Of a stretch of DNA of 64,000 nt, positions 34,658-43,422 are shown in pieces. The position numbers and the translations under genes are program-made. The DNA is from Flavobacteriaceae bacterium UBA1903 (lineage in GTDB: Bacteria > Bacteroidota > Bacteroidia > Flavobacteriales > Flavobacteriaceae), in contig DDGL01000007.1 in NCBI GenBank assembly GCA_002337605.1, positions 1-64,000 on the forward strand, in the 5' to 3' direction. Below the pieces are notes generated by a model. It ran no database searches. It was not told the DNA's origin and saw only the letters and a list, made by a program, of their open reading frames with translations. How positions within the stretch are numbered: position 1 is the stretch's first letter; each line of letters opens with the position of its first letter.

Positions 34658-35438
34658 TGATAATTTTGTCTAATTCTATTTGTATCATCGTTATGGTGGC
34701 CACGATAAAATCCTTTAAGTTCCGTTCATTAATAGCGACATAATCATGATTGTGTTTATGATGCCATACTTGATTCTCAAACTCCATTAGGTCCTGTTTA
34801 GCTAGCGAAATGGTAAAAGGCGATTTTTCTTTATAAGTCTGTAAATAATTCTCTTTATCGAACCCTAGCTTCTTCGTAAGCTCTCCATTGGCCAACGGAA
34901 ATCGTTTCATCAGGAATGGCATTAAATTCATAGTATAATTATCTGACCTGAATAAAATATCTTCTTCACAATCGCTTATAAGCGTGATCCAATTGCCTAA
35001 TTGTCCTCGTAGCTCGGTATTTTTCAAGATGCTTATTTTACCCGTATTTACAACCTCACCAGATATTCCCATCCTTGCATCGAAGGATGTAAAGTTGCCA
35101 ATTTCCACAAGTAGTCGATCTACAATGTCGGGTTGAGTATTGATTGAATTTGAACGAATAAGCGCTGTGAGTTGAATACAAGATTGAGTTACCGTATGAT
35201 TCACTTCTATAGATAGGTCTAATTCACTCAAATTATATTCGAACTCCTCTTTAAGCCCTATAAGCAATTCAAGTTCTTTGCTGTCTTCTATTCGTTGTTG
35301 ATTCCAGTTATTAATTTGAAGCGCAATGAGAATCCCAATCACCACGAGGATGATTTCGCCTATGGCGTAGAGTAGGTACTTAGAGAATCGATGCTCGCCA
35401 ATTAAACGCTTACGGATATGTCTAAAGAATTTAATCAT
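34650..35438 (-). CDS. DUF6090 family membrane protein, array copy 8
   Basis: 262 residues; anchor RHIRKRLIGEHRF. Core NTGKISILKNTELRGQLGNW about 131-150. The C-terminal part has a His-rich segment (WHHKHNHDY, about 230). Start overlaps copy 7b (35431) by 8 bp, and the stop overlaps copy 9 by 8 bp. Confidence 0.85.
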   Translation of the reverse strand: MIKFFRHIRKRLIGEHRFSKYLLYAIGEIILVVIGILIALQINNWNQQRIEDSKELELLIGLKEEFEYNLSELDLSIEVNHTVTQSCIQLTALIRSNSINTQPDIVDRLLVEIGNFTSFDARMGISGEVVNTGKISILKNTELRGQLGNWITLISDCEEDILFRSDNYTMNLMPFLMKRFPLANGELTKKLGFDKENYLQTYKEKSPFTISLAKQDLMEFENQVWHHKHNHDYVAINERNLKDFIVATITMIQIELDKIIND

Positions 35439-36210
35439 AAACTAAGGTCTTTTCAATAGCGTCAATTAATTTATCTGCTTCCTCTTTACACATCATAAAA
35501 CCCTTCAAAATAAAATTATGTCTTAGATACGCTAACTTGGTGTCATTTCGTAATTCAATAATATTCAAATTTGCAAATTGAATACTATCACGTTCCTTTT
35601 TTCCCTGTAGTACAGGGAATTCTCTTTCGATTTGTGTTCCATTGGAAACTCGAGTCAATGGGAAATCAAATTTCACCATATTGTAATAATCTTCATCCTT
35701 GATATTATATTTTGAGTTTTCCCTAATTTCGTATTCTGTGTTCTTCTCCATTCGCTTTTTTATGGTAGAATAGTATCGGGAAACTTGAACGTATAAACTA
35801 TCGTATCCAATTAATTTTGAGTGAGAATTGTTTTGTATTTTTTGAAATGTTCGATCGTTTATATAAAAATCCCAATAATTATTTGTTACACTCAAATAAA
35901 TTGAATCCAAATCCTTTAGCTGATAGGCAGTTTTGTGAAGCAACCACTCCTTTGCATCTAAATCCTTGTCGATAGCTACTATGGCTCGATCTAAATAAAA
36001 GGTATCTGAGGTAAGATCTTTTAGCATTTCATCGAGAAACACCTTGGAATTCTCAACAGCAGTCTTGTTATCACTCCAAGTATTGATTTGAAGAGCTATC
36101 AAAATCCCAATCACCACCAGAATGATTTCTCCAATGGCGTAGAGCAAATACTTGCTGAACTTACTTTCAGCAACTAATCGTTGGCGTATATGGCGAAAGA
36201 ATTTGATCAT
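35431..36210 (-). CDS. DUF6090 family membrane protein, array copy 7b
   Basis: 259 residues; anchor RHIRQRLVAESKF, the same stretch as in the genes at 36207 and 38479. The core is degenerate (IQNNSHSKLIGYDSLYVQVSRYY, about 124-146). The rest is acidic and Tyr-rich (YEIRENSKYNIKDEDYYN). Start overlaps the 36207 gene by 4 bp. Confidence 0.85.
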   Translation of the reverse strand: MIKFFRHIRQRLVAESKFSKYLLYAIGEIILVVIGILIALQINTWSDNKTAVENSKVFLDEMLKDLTSDTFYLDRAIVAIDKDLDAKEWLLHKTAYQLKDLDSIYLSVTNNYWDFYINDRTFQKIQNNSHSKLIGYDSLYVQVSRYYSTIKKRMEKNTEYEIRENSKYNIKDEDYYNMVKFDFPLTRVSNGTQIEREFPVLQGKKERDSIQFANLNIIELRNDTKLAYLRHNFILKGFMMCKEEADKLIDAIEKTLVYD

Positions 36211-36992
36211 AAAAGGTCTTTATGAATTAAATTTAATAATCTTACAATCCGTTTTCTTAGGGCATAGGCCTGCACATTTGTAACACTGTTATAGATAATA
36301 CATGTACTTGCAACCCCTTCAATTTCTGTTGCATTTTTTAATATCACCGAAGACAAATCGATTTTATTTTTTTTAATACTATATGAGATAGTATCATTCT
36401 TATCCAACGCGTGTTCAGGCGAATAACCACTATTTAATATATAGGCTCCGACATTTCGAATTAATTTTTCTTTGAGCAACAATGGCTGGTAATTTTGATT
36501 GCGGAACAACTGCCAGTTGTCTTCAATTTCTTGTACTTGGTAAACATCAGATGTCCAATTAGAAAGCATTTCAGAAATACTATCATTGGTGATAAGTCTT
36601 AGCTTACCAGTACTTATGATATCATTCTCAAGTGGGTCGAAAGTGGGGTCTTGAGATAATCTGAATAGGTAATGCAGTAGTGAGTCGTCTTCTATGTTTT
36701 TGGGATGATCAATATAATCTAGTAATGCATGACTCGCCTGAGTCATTTTATTACGCATCAAAATCTTCTCATCCAGTTGTTTTAGGTTTTGAGTATATTC
36801 TTTTTGTAATTGTTTTAAGATTTTTTGTTCAGCAAAGCGCTCTTTTCTGTTTTCATTCCAATTATTGATCTGAAGCGCAATGAGAATCCCAATAACCACA
36901 AGAATGATCTCGCCAATAGCGTAGAGTAGGTACTTGCTGAACTTACTTTCAGCAACTAATCGTTGGCGTATATGGCGGAAGAATTTGATCAT
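36207..36992 (-). CDS. DUF6090 family membrane protein, array copy 7
   Basis: 261 residues; anchor RHIRQRLVAESKF. The pre-core loop DPTFDPLEND leads to core STGKLRLITNDSISEMLSNW (about 126-146). Near residue 207 it has a Lys/Asn-rich stretch. The gap to the preceding 36994 gene is 1 bp. Confidence 0.85.
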   Translation of the reverse strand: MIKFFRHIRQRLVAESKFSKYLLYAIGEIILVVIGILIALQINNWNENRKERFAEQKILKQLQKEYTQNLKQLDEKILMRNKMTQASHALLDYIDHPKNIEDDSLLHYLFRLSQDPTFDPLENDIISTGKLRLITNDSISEMLSNWTSDVYQVQEIEDNWQLFRNQNYQPLLLKEKLIRNVGAYILNSGYSPEHALDKNDTISYSIKKNKIDLSSVILKNATEIEGVASTCIIYNSVTNVQAYALRKRIVRLLNLIHKDLL

Positions 36993-36993
36993 T

Positions 36994-37731
36994 TCAACTT
37001 ATTTTTTTTAGCTCTTTTAATCCATTTGTAATTTGTTCTCGTAAGCTTGTGTTGATATCCTTAAAGACAAGAAGCTTCTCTAAAGTGCCACCATTATTAT
37101 CTTGAAAACCTATTAGGAAAAAAGTTAACTCCTCCACAAAAATTGGATCATAAGGGTTTTTTACTACCATACGTTCGTCTTTTTCCAGAGAAGAAATAAA
37201 CCGGATTAAACCGTTCCTGTCGTTAAAGACATTAAGAATGACTACTTCAATGTCCAAAATACTATTCCGCATCTTTGGTTGTTCGTAATCGTAATATCTT
37301 GAAATTTTTGTCGTTAATTCATTTTTGGATAGTTGTAACCCTTTGGATTTCAGTATTTCATAAGCATTGTTAATGGGGTAATAGCGTTCAAAGGTGAGTA
37401 GATTGACCATTTGATATTGCAAGGAATCATAATCCCTGGTTTCGGAGTTCACAAAGTTTTGTAGTACGGTGATTGCTTTTTTTGCTTTTTGGCGTTGGAT
37501 TATTATTTCATCGACTAAAACGGCATCTTCTTCTAGATTCTTTAATACTTCAGTCAAGACATATTGCTCATCTTTTTTTGATTTTTGGTTTTCATTCCAA
37601 TTATTAATCTGCAATGCAATAAGAATCCCAATCACCACAAGGATAATTTCACCGATAGCGTAGAGGAGGTATTTGCTGAACTTGCTTTCAGAAAGCATTT
37701 TTTGCCGAATTTTTCTAAAAAACTTTATCAT
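36994..37731 (-). CDS. DUF6090 family membrane protein, array copy 6
   Basis: 245 residues; anchor RKIRQKMLSESKF, the only copy with Lys-Met in place of Arg-Leu. Core YEILKSKGLQLSKNELTTKISRYYDY about 124-148. Gap of 8 bp from the preceding gene. Confidence 0.85.
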   Translation of the reverse strand: MIKFFRKIRQKMLSESKFSKYLLYAIGEIILVVIGILIALQINNWNENQKSKKDEQYVLTEVLKNLEEDAVLVDEIIIQRQKAKKAITVLQNFVNSETRDYDSLQYQMVNLLTFERYYPINNAYEILKSKGLQLSKNELTTKISRYYDYEQPKMRNSILDIEVVILNVFNDRNGLIRFISSLEKDERMVVKNPYDPIFVEELTFFLIGFQDNNGGTLEKLLVFKDINTSLREQITNGLKELKKIS

Positions 37732-37739
37732 AGTAAAGG

Positions 37740-38486
37740 TTAGTTTAGTTCATTGTTAATCACACTACTTAAATGAGCATTTTGCGCTATTAAAATTTCT
37801 AAAATGGTAATGCTATTGTCAATTTTTAAAGAGGCTTCAAAAAGTAGTTGCTGAAATTCTGTGTCTTTTGAGAGTTCCATTAATTCATTAGTATCAATAA
37901 AATCAAAACCCAAAGCATCTTTAGAGGTGATTTTCGACTTATTTTCAAACCAATTGGTAAGCTTATACATTTTTTTAGCCCCTAAATAAACGCGCAATTT
38001 ATTTTTTATAATCTCGTCTAATTCCAAGAAAACATCATCCATATCTTTCATGTTTCTGAAATACTTTAAGATCTCTTTTCTTACGTTATCATTAGTGATT
38101 TTAGTGGCAATAAAAGGGTTGTTTTCCTTTACTATAGGGTTGTAGTAGATTCTGTATCGTATGTTATTAGGGTTCGTTATTACAATTGTGGTATCATTTT
38201 TTACCCCAGTTTTATATAATTGATCATGTAAAAAATCAATTTTTTTGAGACCTTTTAAGTTTAAACTGTAGGAAACAGAATCTGCTTTGATGTCTAACAA
38301 TAGATTGCTATAAATAGCGCGAAGACTATGTTTTTCTTTTCGCACTTCATTCCAATTATTAATCTGTAGTGCAATGAGAATCCCAATCACCACAAGGATA
38401 ATTTCGCCTATGGCATAGAGTAGATATTTAGAAAACCTGTTTTCTCTAATAAGGCGTTGACGTATATGGCGGAAGAATTTAATCAT
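37740..38486 (-). CDS. DUF6090 family membrane protein, array copy 5b
   Basis: 248 residues; anchor RHIRQRLIRENRF, as in the gene at 39228. The core has lost the GKL part and keeps TNDNVRKEILKYFRNM (about 132-148). The start overlaps the 38479 gene by 8 bp. The C-terminal third is Leu-rich and helical. Confidence 0.85.
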   Translation of the reverse strand: MIKFFRHIRQRLIRENRFSKYLLYAIGEIILVVIGILIALQINNWNEVRKEKHSLRAIYSNLLLDIKADSVSYSLNLKGLKKIDFLHDQLYKTGVKNDTTIVITNPNNIRYRIYYNPIVKENNPFIATKITNDNVRKEILKYFRNMKDMDDVFLELDEIIKNKLRVYLGAKKMYKLTNWFENKSKITSKDALGFDFIDTNELMELSKDTEFQQLLFEASLKIDNSITILEILIAQNAHLSSVINNELN

Positions 38487-39231
38487 CTGGATCTAAATTT
38501 TGATCAATGTGTTGAATTAGACCTTTTGAGTTATTCAATGAATATTCCATTTCATCTCTCGTGAGCCTAAAAAGAATTCGCTTAAAATTACTGATGCCTT
38601 GGAAAGAAGCTGCCAAGTGTGTCGGATTAACATTATGCCAGACCAAAGAATCTATGAGTTCGCCTTGGTCGTGAAGGTGTGTAGACCCAAAAGTATAGGT
38701 GTTTACATACTGCGCCAATTTTTCTCTGTAATCTTTTGTAATGCTTTCAACCATCCCTTCTCGGTAAAATTTACCATTGTAATACTCTTTTATATGCGTT
38801 TTAAGGGAATCATTCATTACATCAATAAGACCAGTGTCATTCAAACTTTTATAGGCGTTGGTATTGTAATAGATGGGGTTATTCCAATTTGGGTTAAATT
38901 CATTTCGAGTAATCTTCAATAAGGTATCGACAGTTGCTTTAGGTTTTGCCATACGCTCTCTTAGCGATTCATTAAATTGATATTCTTGGTTCACTTCTGG
39001 CAGATACGCTGCAATTAATAGTGAATCTTGAGCCAAATCGATCTTTAATGCTTTTAGTGCTTTACTTAAATTGGCATTTGTTTTCCTTTCTTCATTCCAA
39101 GTATTAATCTGCAATGCAATAAGAATCCCAATCACCACAAGGATGATTTCGCCTATGGCGTAGAGTAGATACTTGCTGAACTTACTTTCAGCAACTAATC
39201 GTTGGCGTATATGGCGAAAGAATTTTATCAT
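38479..39231 (-). CDS. DUF6090 family membrane protein, array copy 5
   Basis: 250 residues; anchor RHIRQRLVAESKF, exit QINTWNE. Core YKSLNDTGLIDVMNDSLKTHIKEYY about 126-150. The C-terminus ends in Asp-Pro-Asp-Asp. Start overlaps the 39228 gene by 4 bp. Confidence 0.85.
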   Translation of the reverse strand: MIKFFRHIRQRLVAESKFSKYLLYAIGEIILVVIGILIALQINTWNEERKTNANLSKALKALKIDLAQDSLLIAAYLPEVNQEYQFNESLRERMAKPKATVDTLLKITRNEFNPNWNNPIYYNTNAYKSLNDTGLIDVMNDSLKTHIKEYYNGKFYREGMVESITKDYREKLAQYVNTYTFGSTHLHDQGELIDSLVWHNVNPTHLAASFQGISNFKRILFRLTRDEMEYSLNNSKGLIQHIDQNLDPDD

Positions 39232-40037
39232 TGGTTTTCAGCAGTTTCCGAAATAATTAAATCTATTATTTCTTGGGTTTTAGTTCTAACACCAATGGAC
39301 TGTTCATTAGTGTAAGGTGTCATGCCAAGTAATCGAGTGATGTGATCTTCGAAGTTGGGGTGGTTTAAAAGATTTTCGAAATTAGCCTTTGGTACTAAAT
39401 TTCTTAACTCTGAAAAATCACTAAGACGTTCCCCTATCGTGAATCTAGACCTTAGTTCTTCATCAAATAAAAATTGAGTAGTAAAGCCACCTATTTGATA
39501 TTGGTCAATTAAAAAAGCGTAAAATTCTTCTTCAGTAAACCTAAAAATGTTCAATTCTTCTTCATTGAGCTCCTTTAAAAAGCTCGAATATGAAGATATT
39601 CTGTTCCGTAAAGTAGTGTTATCTATTAAATATAGTTTACCTGCATTTATCAACTCATTACTTACACCTAACTGAGGGTCAAAGGTAGGTCTCATAGTTG
39701 CACGTGAAAGATGATAATCTATGCTATCTGTTGTGATATTTTGAGGACGTTTATGAATATAATTTAAAAGTGAAATACACGATTTAATAACATCATTTCT
39801 AAGGCTGATTTTACTTTCTATTTGCTGCAGATTACTTTCATATTCTGCCAATAACTGCGTTAGTATGAGTTGTTCTTGTTGCGCATTTTTTTTATGCTCA
39901 TTCCAATTATTGATCTGTAACGCTATCAAAATTCCAATCACCACTAGTATGATTTCACCTATGGCGTAGACTAGATATTTAGAAAATCTGTTCTCTCTAA
40001 TAAGTCGCTGACGGATATGGCGGAAAAATTTTATCAT
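39228..40037 (-). CDS. DUF6090 family membrane protein, array copy 4
   Basis: 269 residues, the longest copy; anchor RHIRQRLIRENRF then YLVYAIGEI. The pre-core loop RPTFDPQLGVSNEL leads to core NAGKLYLIDNTTLRNRI (about 129-145). Acidic EELNEEELNIFRFTEEEF follows. Gap of 15 bp from the 40053 gene. Confidence 0.85.
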   Translation of the reverse strand: MIKFFRHIRQRLIRENRFSKYLVYAIGEIILVVIGILIALQINNWNEHKKNAQQEQLILTQLLAEYESNLQQIESKISLRNDVIKSCISLLNYIHKRPQNITTDSIDYHLSRATMRPTFDPQLGVSNELINAGKLYLIDNTTLRNRISSYSSFLKELNEEELNIFRFTEEEFYAFLIDQYQIGGFTTQFLFDEELRSRFTIGERLSDFSELRNLVPKANFENLLNHPNFEDHITRLLGMTPYTNEQSIGVRTKTQEIIDLIISETAENQ

Positions 40038-40052
40038 AGTTTCAAGATAGTA

Positions 40053-40832
40053 TCACTGCTTATTTGAAGATGAATTACCATCATTTAGTTCAGAATGTAT
40101 TAGCGGTATGATCGATGCAATCTCGTTGTGCAAGTTTTTTCTATAGCCCAAGGCCTCATTGGTTAATACAGATTTTATGCCCATTAGATTTCGCACTTTG
40201 GGTTTGTTCATAATTTCTATATAATCATTCTTTGGTCCCAGAGAGATATTGTAATTGGGTAGTTTAAATTTTAGTAAGTGAAGAAAGTTTATATCCTCAA
40301 CGCAAATCTCATCTATTCTTATTTGGTGTACGTTCATCCTGTCCAGAATAAGTCTATCAAGGTTAATAATGTTTGCATCTAAGACACTTAGACGCTCACG
40401 AATCTCATTATTATTAATAATGGCAATTTTACCAGCGTTTTTTAAATCTGAATAGGTGTTAATTACGGGCACTTGAATTTCGAAATCCCAAAATGCCTTA
40501 TTGAAATATTCTATAGTCTTTGTTTTATCATTTAAGAGAGTTACAATTGAATCTTTATGCAAGATGGTTTCAAGTATATCTAAGTAATACTGCTCACTCT
40601 CTATATATTCGTTTGAAAATTTTTCGGCAGCTTCCAAATCCTCAAGCAAAATAGAAAGAGTCGCTGTTTCAGTATTTTTCTCTTTTCTTCCCTCATTCAA
40701 ATTGTTTATTTGAAGCGCAATTAAAATCCCAATCACCACGAGAATGATCTCGCCTATGGCATAGAGGAGGTACTTTGAAAATCGATTTTCAATCAGGAGG
40801 CGTTGTCTTATTTTCCGGAAAAATTTGATCAT
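40053..40832 (-). CDS. DUF6090 family membrane protein, array copy 1 (promoter-proximal)
   Basis: 259 residues; anchor RKIRQRLLIENRF with exit QINNLNE, the only copy with Leu for the conserved Trp. Core LKNAGKIAIINNNEIRERL (about 124-143). It begins 9 bp after the acyltransferase gene, so the array is probably expressed from a promoter farther upstream. Confidence 0.85.
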   Translation of the reverse strand: MIKFFRKIRQRLLIENRFSKYLLYAIGEIILVVIGILIALQINNLNEGRKEKNTETATLSILLEDLEAAEKFSNEYIESEQYYLDILETILHKDSIVTLLNDKTKTIEYFNKAFWDFEIQVPVINTYSDLKNAGKIAIINNNEIRERLSVLDANIINLDRLILDRMNVHQIRIDEICVEDINFLHLLKFKLPNYNISLGPKNDYIEIMNKPKVRNLMGIKSVLTNEALGYRKNLHNEIASIIPLIHSELNDGNSSSNKQ

Positions 40833-40841
40833 ATCTTTTAA

Positions 40842-42023
40842 CTACAAATAGCGTAACCACCATTTGTTTTTATTAGCAGCTTTATACTTCATATATTTTT
40901 TACTCAAAGGATATAATAGTAATACTACTCCAAGCCATACCAGGTACACCACCTCCAAAGAGTATCCGTAGGTACTCAAATTTGCATTCATAAACCCTTG
41001 CGCAGTAAGGATCATATCCTGAGGATTTCCACCAAAAATTAATATTCCAATTAATGCCATAAGATGAATTATCAGCACGTGTAAGAAATAATAGAACAGG
41101 GGTACCCTTCCAAACACCAAGAAGAAATCTGTGAGTTTGTTTTTAGTATTTTCAAAAGCATAAAGGAATATAAGAGCGGGTCCTAACGTGATACAGAAAA
41201 ACAATAAGGAGGGCGGGTATTTGGTAACATTAAAAATAGAAAGTATTGTTTTTGTAGTGTTCTCCTGAACTACCCAAGGAGTTAAATCGCCATATGTGTT
41301 GAGACCCCTTACGATAAAGAAAACTGCAAGTGCTCCAAATCCCAGTCCAAGCAACCATTTTTTTCGAACCTCTACAACAAAATCACGCTGATACAAAGTA
41401 CCAAACACATAGCCTAATGCCATCAATCCAATCCAGGGAAGTAGCGGATATTGTACTATTATGAGATGATTTTGATTTACAACGAGCGCGTTTTGCTGGT
41501 GCAGTACATACCAGACTATGTCCTGAAAACTTTGTCCTTGCATTACAATGCCATCCAAAAGATTATGCCCGGCTATCAAAATAACTCCAAGAATTAAAAT
41601 GATTTTTTTAGGAAGATAGATCAAGAATGAAAGGCATACCATACTTACCCCAATGGCCCAGATGACCTGAAAGATCTGAATACTCCAGGTTAGATCAAAT
41701 GTCCAGATAAGGTTGTTAACTACCATTTCTAAAAAGATGAGCCAGATACCTCTTGTAATTAAAAATTTAAAAAGTTCAGGTTTTGTTTTTTTACTACCAT
41801 AAAGAAATGCGGCGGTACCTGCCAGAAAAACAAAAACGGGAGCACAATAATGCGTTATAAAACGAGTAAAAAATAGGGCAGGAGTTGTAGTGTCTATATT
41901 GGTAGGATCAACAAAAAAAGAGCCGTAATGAAAATAATCGCGTACGTGATCCAGCGCCATGATAACCATTACAACACCTCGTAACACATCAATAGATTCA
42001 ATTCGATTTGTTTTTGGTACCAT
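40842..42023 (-). CDS. DUF1624/HGSNAT-like membrane acyltransferase family protein
   Basis: A 393-residue inner-membrane protein with about ten helices. The N-terminal RIESIDVLRGVVMVIMALDHVRDYF is the signature of the DUF1624/heparan-alpha-glucosaminide N-acetyltransferase-like family, with the conserved Asp-His of LDHVRD in the first helix end; ...FLAGTAAFLYGSKK and GRVPLFYYFLHV follow. Members are thought to move acyl groups across the membrane; the acceptor is unknown. It is followed by the DUF6090 array after 9 bp and preceded by the TerB-like gene at 37 bp. Confidence 0.83.
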   Translation of the reverse strand: MVPKTNRIESIDVLRGVVMVIMALDHVRDYFHYGSFFVDPTNIDTTTPALFFTRFITHYCAPVFVFLAGTAAFLYGSKKTKPELFKFLITRGIWLIFLEMVVNNLIWTFDLTWSIQIFQVIWAIGVSMVCLSFLIYLPKKIILILGVILIAGHNLLDGIVMQGQSFQDIVWYVLHQQNALVVNQNHLIIVQYPLLPWIGLMALGYVFGTLYQRDFVVEVRKKWLLGLGFGALAVFFIVRGLNTYGDLTPWVVQENTTKTILSIFNVTKYPPSLLFFCITLGPALIFLYAFENTKNKLTDFFLVFGRVPLFYYFLHVLIIHLMALIGILIFGGNPQDMILTAQGFMNANLSTYGYSLEVVYLVWLGVVLLLYPLSKKYMKYKAANKNKWWLRYL

Positions 42024-42060
42024 GGATTAGTTCTATTTTATATTAGTTTCTGAAATAGGT

Positions 42061-42396
42061 TTAATACAAAATATTGTCCAACGTCCAGTCCAGCCTTTTT
42101 TCAAGCATGCTGAAATTGCAATCTGAAAAGAATACCTCGTACATTTCTCTTTTAAAAGCGCTTAGTTCCATAGCGCTATAATGGTGTTGATGTATATTTC
42201 TGTCGATTTTCTTTAGTCTTTTTTCTTCAGAGTCACTACGGAATAGTTGCTCCATTTTTTCGAAGGTTTTTTTATCTACCTTGGACTTGATCATTTCCAG
42301 TTCTTCCTTGGTTTCATCGTTATCGGCATTTGCGCATAACAATAAGATATACACTTGTAATTCGGTCTTTGTCCAGTCTTTTGCTTTTGTACTCAT
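42061..42396 (-). CDS. TerB-like small cytoplasmic protein
   Basis: A 111-residue all-helical acidic/basic protein. ELQVYILLLCANADNDETKEELEMIK matches the TerB/YebE-type helical bundle (acidic metal-type loop ADNDETKEEL). It is short for TerB (about 140-150). It is the first gene of the leftward run leading into the acyltransferase and the DUF6090 array. No other tellurite genes are present, so resistance is not implied. Confidence 0.6.
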   Translation of the reverse strand: MSTKAKDWTKTELQVYILLLCANADNDETKEELEMIKSKVDKKTFEKMEQLFRSDSEEKRLKKIDRNIHQHHYSAMELSAFKREMYEVFFSDCNFSMLEKRLDWTLDNILY

Positions 42397-42497
42397 AGTT
42401 ACATTTACTTTAAAAAGATTATATGTTTCGTCGTTACGTATTCACAACCCCTGAAGAGGAGCCTATACTACCTTCATTTTAACGTTAGCATTAGTAG

Positions 42498-42528
42498 AAA
42501 ACCCTTCTGTTGTGGCAGAAGGGTTTTT
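42498..42528 (-). terminator. Terminator of the SDR/NTF2-like gene pair
   Basis: AAAACCCTTCTG (42498-42509) pairs with CAGAAGGGTTTT (42516-42527). It lies just after the stop at 42534 and separates this pair from the TerB-DUF6090 run. Confidence 0.88.
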
Positions 42529-42533
42529 GGTTT

Positions 42534-43373
42534 TTACTTCTGTAACATTTCATCCAGCTGCTTTGTATCTACATATTGCTGAAATGCTACTATATTTCCA
42601 TCTTTTACTGTCCAAAGATGTGCAGCTTGTGCATTTAGTTTTTTACCATTGTGCATAGAGGTTGCATTGTACCGAAGGGTGGCAAGAACTTGATTATTAC
42701 TCATTTCATGTAATTTAATATCACTTAAATAAAACCCGTCAAAATCTACAGGAATCTTTGCAAAAACACCATTGAGCACTGCGTCTGGTCCAATGTAAGG
42801 ATTGCCCGCGGCCAGGGCGTTGCCTTCGGCTTCATTCCATACAATTTCGGTATCCATAGTAGCTAATGCTGCTGGAATATCTCCATTTGCAAACGCCTGA
42901 TACAAATTGTTTACAACGGCTGCATTGTTTTCATGAGTGAGATAGCGGTAACTTTTACTAATTTTCCAGGTTCCATTTTCATTTTTTAACGTGTTTACAA
43001 ATTCACCAACTAATCTCATTTTTGGTTCGTCTGTCTTGTTATAGTCAAAAGAACCGCTTACAAACATATACTCTTTGCCTAACGATGTTACTTCGTTTGT
43101 TTTTAATGCGATATCGAATTTTCCCGAAGCGAAAGTAGCGTTGTACTGAGCTTTAATAGCATCCAGTCCAGAAACCATAGTTCCGTCAGAATTTCTGATG
43201 TTTGCATCTTTGGAATACAACACTTCTAAACTGGCAGGGTCTCCAGTATTAATCATCGTGGTATACTGTTGGTGCATTTTTTCTACAGCTTTGTTCTGAG
43301 CAGTTGTTTGAAAAGAGCCTAGCGCAATAGCTACTAAAAGCACTAGTACAGGAGCGTTTTTAAAATTTTTCAT
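42534..43373 (-). CDS. Exported protein with two NTF2/SnoaL-like domains
   Basis: A 279-residue protein: signal peptide (to about 25, FQTTAQ), a DUF4440-type domain about 28-145 (QYTTMINTGDPASLEVLYS, ...ENGTWKISKSY) and a SnoaL-type domain about 150-279 (NNLYQAFANGDIPAALATMD, AHLWTVKDGNIVAFQQYVD). Such cone-shaped folds bind small hydrophobic ligands or act as isomerases or hydrolases; no catalytic set can be named. It follows the SDR gene by 49 bp and is probably co-transcribed. The giant kinase at 20900 also begins with an NTF2-like domain. Confidence 0.85.
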   Translation of the reverse strand: MKNFKNAPVLVLLVAIALGSFQTTAQNKAVEKMHQQYTTMINTGDPASLEVLYSKDANIRNSDGTMVSGLDAIKAQYNATFASGKFDIALKTNEVTSLGKEYMFVSGSFDYNKTDEPKMRLVGEFVNTLKNENGTWKISKSYRYLTHENNAAVVNNLYQAFANGDIPAALATMDTEIVWNEAEGNALAAGNPYIGPDAVLNGVFAKIPVDFDGFYLSDIKLHEMSNNQVLATLRYNATSMHNGKKLNAQAAHLWTVKDGNIVAFQQYVDTKQLDEMLQK

Positions 43374-43422
43374 GAGGTTGTTGTTTAAAGGTTACTTATT
43401 TATTTAAAGTTTTTATAATGTT

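Larger units (their letters stand above)
29824..40832. repeat. Thirteen near-identical about 140-bp blocks at the 5' ends of the DUF6090 genes
   Basis: The DNA encoding the signal anchor is highly conserved while the rest of each gene is not. Blocks lie at about 29824-29964, 30753-30893, 33023-33163, 33757-33897, 34517-34657, 35298-35438, 36070-36210, 36852-36992, 37591-37731, 38346-38486, 39091-39231, 39897-40037 and 40692-40832. Short runs such as AATCCCAATCACCACAAG recur almost verbatim. Confidence 0.88.

Noticed and set aside
29236..40832. CRISPR-like regularity of the array
   Set aside because: The repeated blocks are coding, about 140 bp long and about 750 bp apart, with full genes between them.
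42061..42396. Tellurite resistance function for the TerB-like gene
   Set aside because: No TerC, TerD or other ter genes are nearby, and the protein is shorter than typical TerB.
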